This document shows, piece after piece, positions 37,408 through 47,322 of a stretch of 64,000 bases of DNA. Position numbers and translations under genes: made by a program. This stretch comes from Castanea sativa (Eukaryota > Streptophyta > Magnoliopsida > Fagales > Fagaceae), in contig NC_134024.1 in the NCBI RefSeq assembly GCF_040712315.1, positions 26,279,158 through 26,343,157 on the forward strand. Direction: 5' to 3'. A model generated the notes under the pieces. That model saw only the letters and a program-made list of their open reading frames with translations, was not told the DNA's origin and searched no databases. Each line of letters starts with the position of its first letter. The first letter of the stretch is position 1.

Positions 37408-37952
37408 ATAAGTCATTGTAATATATTTAAACTTACAACTAATCAAACTCTAATTCATAACTAAAAGGAGATATTCTCACGTAATAATAGAAATTACATA
37501 AGAAATAAAGTTAGAAAATTTTAAAATCCCTTTTTTGACATTTTATTTAACTTTATATATATATGTGTGTGTGTGTAATCTTCATACACAATTACATTTA
37601 AAAATCTAATAAACAATGCTACATCTCATTTAACACCTTTGTTATGAAAATCGTTAGCCAGTAAATATATGATAATAGTAAAAAATGTTATAAATGAAAT
37701 TATGAAAAAAAGTGATAAAACTAATTAGTTATTATCATTATGAAGTAGTAGTCTATAATTTTACACATCTAAATAAGTGGAATATATAGAGTTTACTTAA
37801 GGTATATGTAAAGATTCACATTAAAAAAAAAAGATATGTAAAGGTTAAAAAAAAAAGATATGTAAAGGTTAAAAAAAAAATGTATATTCTATAAATAAAT
37901 AAAAAGGTACATGTAAGGTTTTTATTAACTTAAAGAAAATGAAAAATCAATT

Positions 37953-37991
<39 letters not shown>

Positions 37992-38525
37992 AATAATATA
38001 GGGGTAATTACATTCCTCTTCCTTGAGGTTTGAAAAAATGGCATTCTACCCCAAACTTGAAAAGAAAAAATATTTTCACCGTTTACATTTGTTTGACCAT
38101 ACTTTGTTAAATTAATATTAAAATATTGTGTACTAACCTGCCTGAGCTTAAGGTAGGTTCCAAAATTATCCTTAATTTTAAAATTAAATTCTCTTAATTT
38201 AAAATTTTAAATTCAAGTGTATTTCAAAATATTAAGTAATGTCTTTTGCTTTTTTTCCCCCTTTTCTTTTCCCAATGAGTTATGGAGAAAATTGTCATTT
38301 CAAATGTTTTGGAATTTTATAAATTCGTATTTTAATTCTAAAGTTATGAGTAATGTCTTTACTAACCATGGTTAAACATTTATAAACAGATTCTTAAATA
38401 AATTTAAAATATTTTGTAATTAATAGAAACAAAATGGGAGAGCGTTATTACTTATTACCCCAAATATATTTAATAAGATCACCCTAAAAAAAATTATCTC
38501 GCGCAATGCATGGGCCTGCAACTAG
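35884..38525. mobile_element. AT-rich block bounded by inverted Helitron-like 3' ends
   Basis: The right edge has CTCGCGCAATGCATGGG (38498-38514), a weak hairpin, followed by CTAG at 38522-38525. The left edge is the same layout inverted: CTCGCACGATGCGTGAG (35897-35913), a hairpin, with CTAG at 35886-35889. Helitrons end in a short GC-rich hairpin followed by CTRR. It may be two Helitrons in opposite directions, or one terminal-inverted-repeat element. Inside are long TA (37348-37404), CAA (37957-37990) and GA repeats and no supported gene. Confidence 0.4.
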
Positions 38526-39411
38526 TATAAGTAATTTTCAACTTAGGATACATTCCTTCAACTTCAAACTTTAAAGATTCTGCATGTGTCCAAAATTTCA
38601 TCTAATCTTTTATATGCTCATCATTTATGCAAAATAATATTTGAAGGTGCTGCTTTGATGCTCAACACTTCTCTAGTCAGGACAGTTCTAAAAGGAAGGT
38701 ACTTTATCGAGGCAAGAATGAACAAGGATTTGTATGTCATTCACTGCTTTGCCTTGCCAAGTATAGCCTCCTCACTTTTCTATTTCATCTATTAATTTGG
38801 TTGCGGAAGTTAAACTAATCTTGTGGCAAGATCGATTATGTCAAGTTAATGTTGCAAACCATGACAAATTGTAAGTCTTGTTGTAATATAGTAGTTTGGA
38901 TCTTGCTAAATCTAGCTAGTTTTAATCTAAGAAGGCCTTCCTGAAAATAACCTATACAACAAAATATGTCGATGATAGTGGCTCCAACTTGTTCTAGAGT
39001 CTAGTAGCCACTATTCATTGTCTGGACCTTGTCAATTGGAGCTTCCAAAATTTGGTAGTGGGATTCTGCAGGTGAGGCAAATTTCTGCCTATGGCATATT
39101 ACTCGGTTTGTCAATCCTTACAGTGGTTCAATACTCAATAGAAAAGACACATTTTTGCCGTACAAAAGGAAAACCATCTAGCACCCCCCCTCCTCTCCTT
39201 TCCCTTTTTTTTTATATTCAAATTTCATATAAAGAATTACTTGACACAGAAAGTTGTCACTTTATTGAAAATCTTTGGACATGTGGGTAATCATTATTCA
39301 TATTAGAGTACCTAATTCCTAGATATTACTTGACTTGCCAAGCTGATAGTATTGACAATTAAACATGCCTAAAGACTTAAACAACCAGAATGGTAAATAT
39401 ATAAAAAGGAT
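38526..39411. other. Region downstream of the lectin receptor kinase
   Basis: No gene supported. GAGGCAAGAATGAACA at about 38709 recurs near 42435 on the other side of the kinase gene. Confidence 0.4.
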
Positions 39412-41637
39412 TTACATTGAACTAATAAATGATGATGAACCTGGAGGAACTGAGACCTCAATTGATCCTTCCATCATTTGTACCACTTTCTTCATTGTTG
39501 GCCTTAGTGATGGATCCTCCTGAATGCACCATATTGCAATCATCACATATTTCTCCATTCTCTTCATGTCCTCTATTGCCTCTTCATCATTCTCCACTAA
39601 CAATTCCAGTTTCTTGTCGTTATAGCAATCATATGCCCAATTAGCTAGTATCATTTGATCCTCATCCTTTGCTTCTGCTTCAAAACTCTTCCTGCAACAA
39701 ATGAGCTCTAGCAACAAAATGCCAAAGCTGTAGACATCCACCTTGATTGTAACAGGCATGTTTTTGAACCATTCAGGTGCAACATACCCTTTAGTTCCCC
39801 TGATTCCAGTAGTAGTACGAGTCTGATCTGCTTTCAAAAGCTTAGCTAATCTAAAGTCAGAAATTCTAGCTGAAAAAGAGTCATCCAAAAGGATGTTTTG
39901 TGGCTTGATATCACAATGTATGATTTGGGTGCTGCATTCTTCATGCAAGTAAAAGAGCCCTCTTGCCGTTTCTAATGCAATTTGAATTCTTTGGTACCAA
40001 TATGGCTGCAAACCCCCAAATAGAAAGCTTGCTAGAGAACCATTACTCATGAATTCATATACAAGAAGCCGATGCTCCCCCTCATTGCAGAATCCTAGTA
40101 GTTGGACCAAATTTCTGTGGTTTGTTCTTCCAATAGCACTCACTTCAGCATTGAACTCCATATCGCAGTCTTTCACAAAATCATTCATCCTTTTAACCGC
40201 AACTAGTTTTCTGTCCTCATATTCTAGAACCCCTTTATAAACTTTTGCAAAGGCACCCCTCCCTAGCTCTTCCCTGAACCCATTTGTGGCTTCTATTAGT
40301 TCCTCATAAGTGTAACTTCTCAAATTCATGACTGGTGTAACCGGGTATGGATTACGGGCCTTCAGTTTCCAATATTTGAAACGAAAAGCAAGCAGAAAGG
40401 CAGCCAACAAGAAGAGTAAGTTCAGAAACGCCGAGCTGCTAAGGAGCACCGATAGAATAAGTCTCACAGTTGAATGATTTTTCTTCATCAAATCTGCACC
40501 TGATGGGTTAAAAGTAGAATTATCTTTCCTTATTTTGATTAGAACTTTGGTTCCAATTTCGCTGGGGTCCTTCTTCCCATTTGAGAGAGGAATTTTCTTT
40601 TTCCAACACTGCCCGCCTCCAAACACAGCCACTGCACAAAAACAATCACCCAAGCAAGCTTTCCTGCACCAATCCTCAGTTACGTTTACATAGCGTCCAT
40701 AATCAGTAAAGGGCCAATTTACACTTACCATTTCACGTAAATCAAATTGATCTGTTTTTGAAGATGCTTCATCACAACTTTGTGGAAGAAAGTTTTGTCT
40801 GCAACCTTTCATAACATCATTTGGATCAATGAGGATGTATCCTGTTGGGCATATGCAATTTGGTCTTCCATACTCTCCTAGCTCGCAGTAGCTGTTGAAC
40901 CCACAAGCTCCACTGCCTATTTGTTCTGTAATTTCGCATATATTTGGAGGCATAACAACGGACAAAATGGACCAGGCATTTGAAGTATTAGTGCTGCTTT
41001 TTTGGTAACCATAATGTATGAGAACTCCATCATATTCCATGACTACTCTTTGATAGAAGTTCTGTTTAGAAACAGAATTTGATGATACGGTCTTAAGTAT
41101 GCTTCCGTTTGTAGCTGTGAGGTATATAGAGCCAGACTCATTGAAGACCACCTGAAAGCCACTGCCATTAGTTCCACTTTCCCAATAAGCAGTGTTAGAC
41201 CAATAATCTATAGGGTATGCTAAAGTTTGAAGCACAAGATTTCCATCCGTTTTTAGTGCAAACTGGAACCTTCCTTTAGAGTTATTACTTTCTGAGTAAT
41301 GAGCTACAAGCTTTCTTCCCCGGCTCATTGTTTGTGTAGGTAACATCGTGTCTGTTGGATGATCAAAACTCCGCCACAAATGGCCACCATCCTGGCTTGC
41401 CACCACAAAGTTTCCGGTGTCAAGCATGGCTGCATGGACAACTCCTAAATTGCCTTTGCCGGACTCAGAATTCCATATCTCTGTGCCTGTTGGGTCTCTG
41501 AGTACCAATTGGCCATCTTTGGTAAGTTCAACTTCGGATTTTGTTGGCACTAGATTATCTCCATTGGCTGACCAGACAATGGTTTTTTTAGGTATTTTGT
41601 TCAACCATATGGCTAGTAGATAGCCTCCATTTCCATA
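39412..41637 (-). CDS. G-type lectin S-receptor-like kinase (LECRK/RLK1 type), 5'-truncated
   Basis: A 730-codon single-exon frame starts at ATG 41604; homology extends upstream to about 41637 (GNGGYLLAIW) with no signal peptide. Order: partial bulb-type lectin domain (about 1-115), EGF-like Cys cluster (about 222-268), PAN-like region (about 277-345), membrane segment (about 381-406), kinase (about 445-715). Family members are plasma-membrane receptors in defence and stress signalling, usually about 800 residues, so about 80-90 residues are missing. The kinase has LGRGAFAKVYKG (447) where G-T is usual for A-K, Lys at VAVKR (471), HCDIKPQN (563-570, non-RD) and DFR (583-585) instead of DFG. 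Loss of signal peptide and the DFG glycine suggest a pseudogene or pseudokinase. No promoter is recognised. Confidence 0.8.
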   Translation of the reverse strand, partial: YGNGGYLLAIWLNKIPKKTIVWSANGDNLVPTKSEVELTKDGQLVLRDPTGTEIWNSESGKGNLGVVHAAMLDTGNFVVASQDGGHLWRSFDHPTDTMLPTQTMSRGRKLVAHYSESNNSKGRFQFALKTDGNLVLQTLAYPIDYWSNTAYWESGTNGSGFQVVFNESGSIYLTATNGSILKTVSSNSVSKQNFYQRVVMEYDGVLIHYGYQKSSTNTSNAWSILSVVMPPNICEITEQIGSGACGFNSYCELGEYGRPNCICPTGYILIDPNDVMKGCRQNFLPQSCDEASSKTDQFDLREMVSVNWPFTDYGRYVNVTEDWCRKACLGDCFCAVAVFGGGQCWKKKIPLSNGKKDPSEIGTKVLIKIRKDNSTFNPSGADLMKKNHSTVRLILSVLLSSSAFLNLLFLLAAFLLAFRFKYWKLKARNPYPVTPVMNLRSYTYEELIEATNGFREELGRGAFAKVYKGVLEYEDRKLVAVKRMNDFVKDCDMEFNAEVSAIGRTNHRNLVQLLGFCNEGEHRLLVYEFMSNGSLASFLFGGLQPYWYQRIQIALETARGLFYLHEECSTQIIHCDIKPQNILLDDSFSARISDFRLAKLLKADQTRTTTGIRGTKGYVAPEWFKNMPVTIKVDVYSFGILLLELICCRKSFEAEAKDEDQMILANWAYDCYNDKKLELLVENDEEAIEDMKRMEKYVMIAIWCIQEDPSLRPTMKKVVQMMEGSIEVSVPPGSSSFISSM

Positions 41638-43250
41638 TGGCTAGTAAATGATAAACTGTGAGGTGAATGATAAACTTGTATAATGACGAATCTACTTGAG
41701 TGCTTTATAATGTTTTCTTTACCCTCTCTTAAAAATTTCCACGTTTTTGAATTTGACCCATTCTCTCATATTGACTTCACTAATAAATTAAAAATTCCAA
41801 ACTAATCACGCGTTTTGCCCTTGAAAATGCTGATCCAAATGGGCTCCAACATGTTGCGTAATTCTACCCAAAGAATTGCCAAGAAGGTTCCTAAAGGTGA
41901 AAGCCACTCACCATTTCTCAAACCCACCCACGTGAAAGCCACTCACCAATCACCATGTCAAGGAGAGAAGATATTTGTAAAGCCATAGTATTAGGAGTTT
42001 ATAATTCATTGTAGTATAAATGATAAACTGTATTATGGCAAATTTACTGGTAGAGGAAGATTTGCATTTGGAATATTTTGTTATAAGTATGGGCAGTGGA
42101 ACACTTTGTAGCATAAATGATAAACTATGAGGTGAATGATGATTTTGTATAATGACAAATCTACATGAGTCCTTTATTATATTTTCTTTGCAGTCTGTGA
42201 AGAGACTCTTTCTCTATTCTACTGCTGGAAACAAAGACATCAGCATTTTCTTCAGTGACTTTGATTTGATTCGATGCTCTTAACATGTGGTTTACATTTC
42301 CGGCATTAATTTGTACTCTCCTAAAATCTCCACTTTTTTGAATTTGGCCCGCTCTCTCGTATTTATTAGTATCGACTTTTCTACTGTCCATCTACTTCGG
42401 CATGTTTGTGTTTGGCACAAAAGTTTCCTTACGGAGGCAAGAATGAACACGGAGTTGACCCATTCTCTCATATTGACTAGTATTGACTTCACTACAGTCC
42501 ATCTATGTTGGCATGTTTGTGTTTGACACAAAAGATTCCATACCGTCAATTCCCTTGTCACCAAAGATTCTCTGGGTTCATTTCATGATTCAAATTTAAT
42601 GATACAAATCTAAAAAAGTACCACACTATCACTTCATTTAAAATTTTATATGACATAATAATCTATTAACAATTAAATCTTAATCATGAAAATAGACGTA
42701 ATTGAGAGAACTTGAAATATAGAAGATCTTATTCCATTGTAAAATTTTCAAAATGTTTACGATAAGATCACAAGAAAAAAATGTTTCTAACAAATTACTA
42801 CTCAAAATAGTTATAGACCCTTTTCTTGTTTATGGTGTGTGACTTTTCATACTTCAAAGCAATGTTGTGAATATCGTTTCGAACTCTATTTCAGTTTGTC
42901 CATTGGAACGGAATATTTCGGTACTGGTTTATTCTAGCATACCGTTTAGGGGTGTTTCTAGATTACTGCATGTGTGTGTGTGTGCGCGCGCGCGTGTGTG
43001 TATAACTATTATAGAAAACAACAAGTTTAATATATTTTTATTAAAAAAATCTCAAATAAAATGAGCATCTTATTACTTATTGTAAAAAAAAAAAAATAAA
43101 TTACTTATGATTTTTTTATTTGTAAATAAAATTAAAATTCCAAACTGAGATTCAATCACACATTTTGTCCTTGAAAACGCTTATCCAAATGTGCCCTAAC
43201 ATGTTGGGTAATCTTACCCAAAGAATTTCCAAGAAGGTTCCTAATAACTC
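41638..43250. other. Upstream flank of the lectin kinase with local duplications
   Basis: AATGATAAACTGTGAGGTGAATGAT-type sequence occurs at 41646 and 42116. A ~110-bp block with CCAAGAAGGTTCCTAA occurs at 41787-41900 and 43133-43243. A CATTCTCTCATATTGACT and GGCATGTTTGTGTTTG pair lies in 42330-42540. The area is built from small duplications and has no gene. Confidence 0.6.
42967..43004. repeat. Alternating purine-pyrimidine (TG)n(CG)n(TG)n tract
   Basis: 38 bp of unbroken pyrimidine-purine alternation with a CGCGCGCGCG core, a classic Z-DNA-prone sequence. Confidence 0.9.
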
Positions 43251-44063
43251 TGTTAGGTTCTAAACCTTTAGGAACTAATGTATTAGAACTTCATTATGAA
43301 ATATGTTGGCAAACCATGATCAAAACATAGAGTCTAGGTTTAGGCTTGCTCAAAATGTGATTATTTGTAAAATTAGAATCGTGTGATTGTAGAAATTATT
43401 GGTGTAATTTTGCAAGGCTCGATCGATCGAACCACATGCAGAATTATTTTTCTGCAAATTTTCCAATTCAGCCCAAGCCCGTTTGACATATAGGTTTATG
43501 TTTTACTTCAAGTATAAAAGAAAAAACCCTAACTACGTTTTAGAAGTCTTTTTTTGGTTGTGTATTGAATCTTTTTGTGAGATCTAGAGGTGTTTACCTT
43601 CATACACACTTAGAGTTATCAAGATCAAGATTAATGTCAAGAACTTTGTGATCGCTTCAGTTGTTGCTCAAAGAACTTAAAGAATATCACAAGTAGGAGT
43701 ACTTGTGGCTACAAAATATCAAAGAAAGAAGTAGTCTGTGGACTCAAAGCTATCACGTGGTTGTGGTAGTAAATTTTTTACTCGAGGTATCAATAAGATG
43801 TTAGTGGTCTAAGTCTTATTGTACAAACTTCAATTCTTTCATAGTGATTAGTTTTACCTTGAGGATAGCTAAGTTAAATCCCTCCCAGGTTTTTTACCGA
43901 TTTGATTTTCTTGAGTTATCATATCGTGTGTTCTTTATATTTCTGCATTATTACATGATATGATTTGAATATATTAACCTAGATTAAATAATTTATCTAA
44001 GTTAATCACTTGGCTAAATAACTAGGTTAAACAACTTGTGTTTAAGGGGTCTAAAAATGTACA
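43251..44063 (+). repeat. 5' LTR of the older gag element
   Basis: Begins TGTTAGGTTCTAAACC and ends AAAATGTACA, two bases before the primer site. A CTCGATCGATCGAACC motif lies at 43418. Same family as the solo LTR in the WAK intron. Confidence 0.7.
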
Positions 44064-44065
44064 AG

Positions 44066-44077
44066 TGGTATCAGAGT
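44066..44077 (+). other. Primer binding site (tRNA-Met type)
   Basis: TGGTATCAGAGT, two bases after the LTR, complement of initiator tRNA-Met with one change at the end. Confidence 0.75.
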
Positions 44078-44107
44078 AGGTTAGCTCTTTTGTTTTTAGA
44101 TATTTTG

Positions 44108-45926
44108 ATCTAAGAGTTGATCCTTCAACCCTGTTGTCTTGAAACATGGTCACTCTCTTGTGATCCCACCTCACTTTGATGGAACAACTATGCTTATCGG
44201 AAAGTAAGGATGAAAGCATTCCTGAAATCTATTAATGAGAGAGTTTGGAACTCCGTTGAATATGGATGGGAGAAACTGACTACTCTTGTAAGCAAGTGGT
44301 CAACTTCCCAGAAAGAAGCAAACGCTTTTAATAGTAAAGTCATGAATGCTATTTTTAATGCTGTTTTTATGGAGGAATTCAAGAGAATCTCAAATGTTGA
44401 GGTTGCTCATACAACATGGAATATTCTCCAAACTGTGCATGAAGGCACAAAGGCAATTAAGATTAACAAACTACATCAGTTAACTACTAGATTTGAAAGT
44501 ATTAGAATGTCTGATGATAAATGTTTTGATGAATTCTATACTAAACTGAATGATATTGTTAACTCTGCTTATAATTTGGGTGAAATCTATGATCAACCTA
44601 AGATTGTTAGGAAGATACTTAGATCCTTGACTGAGGACTTTAGACCCAAAGTGACTGCCATTATTGATAGCAAGGATGTGTACTCCATCTTTGTTGATGA
44701 GCTTGTAGGATTTCTCTAGTCCTATGAGTTAAATCTACCCAAGACAAACAAATCCAAATCAATGGCTCTTAAGTCAGTTGATGATATTGATGAGAATGGA
44801 TTGTCGATCTTGGCAAGAACTTTAGAAACTTTCATAGGAACAACAACAGAAGGACAAGAGGTAAGAACAATGTTGAACCTAGAAACTTTAAGAGGACTGA
44901 ACCAACTAAGGCTAATAATTCTGAGAGATCAAAAGAGAAAGTTTGTCAAACCTCTAGTAACTCTCTAGGTCAACAATGTTTTGGTTGTCAAGGGTATGGT
45001 CATGTGAAATCAGAATGTCCTACATTCTTGAGATCAAAGGGTAAGGCTATAGTTGTAACCCTTAGTGATGATGAGGTTTTTGATCATGAATCTGGTAGTG
45101 ATGAAGATAGAAACTTTATTGCTTTCATAGCTACTGCTGTAGTTGATGAAAGTGTTGTGGTTGAAGAGAACCCTTCTAATGGGGAACTCTTTAAATATGT
45201 TGATTTGCAAGAAGCTTTTAACAAGCTTTGCAAGGTTGCTGCAAAAGATGCTATGAATGTTGATTTAGGTTTAAAGAAAATATCTTCTCTTGAACTTGAA
45301 AAGAAAAAATTTATTGTTGAAATTGCTTGATGCTAATGCTTTGATTGATAAGGTGAAGACAGAGAACATGTTGTTTCTTGATAAAATAAAGAACTTAGAA
45401 CTAGAACTATCTGTTGCTAGAGAATAAACTAATAAGTCTACTAGTTCTAAACTTGAGCACATGTTGAGTGTTCAGAAGTCTCCCTTAAACAAAACTGGTC
45501 TGGGTTTTGTAGATAGCATCTCTGTGTCTGAAACTCATTCCACAAACTTCGTTTCTTCTTTTAAGCCCCCCAAGAGTGAATCTGTCAAACCAGTAGAAGT
45601 TACACCACCTCCTAGGAAGATTAGGGTTGATCTTAAAGAATCTAAGCCTAAGAATCTTAACCCTCCTAAGGACAAGAAGCATGAAAGACCTCTTTGGGTT
45701 TGTCATTTTTGTGGAAAGGTTGGGCATACTCACCCAAACTGTTTCAAGTTGCAAATTGTAAAGCGAGCAAATAAACCAAGAGTACCTATGTCTTAAGCAC
45801 AAGATCCCATGGTACTCATTGGTGAGTTGGTAAAGGCGTTAAACCTTTATACCAATCTTGAAGTTGCTCATCATTCTCATATGAATAATAACTCCAATGC
45901 TATAGTTGCATCTAAAAAGTTTTGAA
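44108..45926 (+). pseudogene. Gag relic with two zinc knuckles
   Basis: Frame pieces in order: HSLVIPPHFDGTT, a one-base loss near 44190, then KVRMKAFLKSINERVW and a long capsid-like part to TAG 44717-44719 (in phase with what follows). After a frame change comes a first knuckle CFGCQGYGHVKSEC (about 44980-45020), a charged coiled-coil-like region, and a second knuckle CHFCGKVGHTHPNC (about 45700-45742). The N-terminal part resembles the gag polyprotein (UBN2-type) of plant Copia-related elements. Gag coats element RNA in the cytoplasm. At least four disruptions make it non-functional. Confidence 0.7.
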
Positions 45927-46515
45927 TGCAAAAGACTTAATCTAATTGAGTCTTTCTGACATGATCCTTGTGCTTCATCTCTCTAATCTTTGTGACCATT
46001 CTTCTTTTGATGTTTTTTTTTTTTATTTTTTTTTTTAGGATTTGCATTGCATAACATTCATGCATTTCATGATAAGTTGTTTTTGCTATTGCTTTTGAAA
46101 ATATAAAAAAAAATAAAAGGAAAAATGTGTTTTGTATCATATCTCTTGGATTTGTAATCAAGACTGGCCATTCTATCTTTACATAACACGCCATGTGTAC
46201 CTTGTTTAGCTTGGATGAGCTTTTTATTACTACACTTTGCTAGTTTAAGCTATGTAATGCATGTTGTGTGGGAGTTGTTTATAGTTTTTGATCACATGAT
46301 CTCAATTTTGAAATCACATGCTTTTGATTGTTAGGACTAGAACTTAATGAGAAAAGCATAAATAACCATCTCACCACTATTTACTAGCCAATCATGAACA
46401 CCTTAGTGCATATCATGAGATTTTGTGCTCGAGAAAGTGTAGCACATGCACAAAAAGAACATAAGGTATAGCCTCGGATAAATAATAAAATTGGTATGTA
46501 TATTATTGGGCTATA
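45927..46515 (+). other. Non-coding interior of the older element, left of the nested insertion
   Basis: T- and A-rich runs near 46010-46040; no pol domain. Confidence 0.6.
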
Positions 46516-46520
46516 ATAAG

Positions 46521-47275
46521 TGTGGGGAGTAAAAGGACCCAAGCGGGCATTTGGGCCCTTGGGCTCTAGCAAGGAAGGCCGATCTATTCTTGAGCTAAGA
46601 ATTTGTTAGTACTGCAAATCGGCCCATACGCCGAGGGTCCGAGGACACATCCGAGGGTGAGTTTCTCCTCGGACAGACCCAAGAAAACTCGTAGATTCAC
46701 TACGAAGGTCAAGGCAAAACTCTGGAAAGACTGTTGGTTAAGAGGGGGAAACCCTGAACCTTCTAGATACACCGATGTTAGAAAAATATCATGAGCAAAG
46801 GCTGCCACCTCCACATTAAAGACTCTGCACCTACCTCCCTAGCCGCATTAATGGGGAAGTGACCCCTGAACAGTAGAGTTGAAACTTCTGGTCACTATTC
46901 AAAGGCACTATGGGAAGAAATATCTAGGGGGAGGGGGTTTGAGCAACACGTGGATAAAGCATCAGGAAAAGAAGTATTTAAGGGGGGTGAAGGCCAAAGA
47001 AAAAGGGGGTCTGTAACTAAGAAAGAAATTAAGAATTGTAATCTTTAAGAAAGAAAGAGAAATAATATATCAGTAGTCCTCGGCTCATGTCTGAGGAGGT
47101 CCATCGGCAATTATCGTTCATTATTTACAAGTGTTTGCACACCAAAGCTTGTTATCAAGTTCTCAGTACCTTTAATCTAGATTTCAAGCCCACGCTCTAC
47201 AAATTTCATTGTTTAAGGCTCATTGGGCCTGAGCTCATAATTTTCTTCGGGTCCAGGTGCAATTGTGCACTTACA
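46521..47275 (+). repeat. 5' LTR of the Gypsy element (755 bp)
   Basis: A TATTTAAGG box near 46975 is the likely core promoter. A segment of about 41 bp around 47150 (GTTATCAAGTTCTCAGTACC) is absent from the 3' LTR. Confidence 0.9.
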
Positions 47276-47277
47276 AT

Positions 47278-47293
47278 TGGCGCCGTCTGTGGG
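47278..47293 (+). other. Primer binding site of the Gypsy element
   Basis: TGGCGCCGTCTGTGGG begins two bases after the LTR. The leading TGG matches a tRNA CCA end; the exact tRNA is not assigned here. Confidence 0.75.
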
Positions 47294-47322
47294 AATCTAG
47301 TCTGAAAAGGAGCTGGGATACT

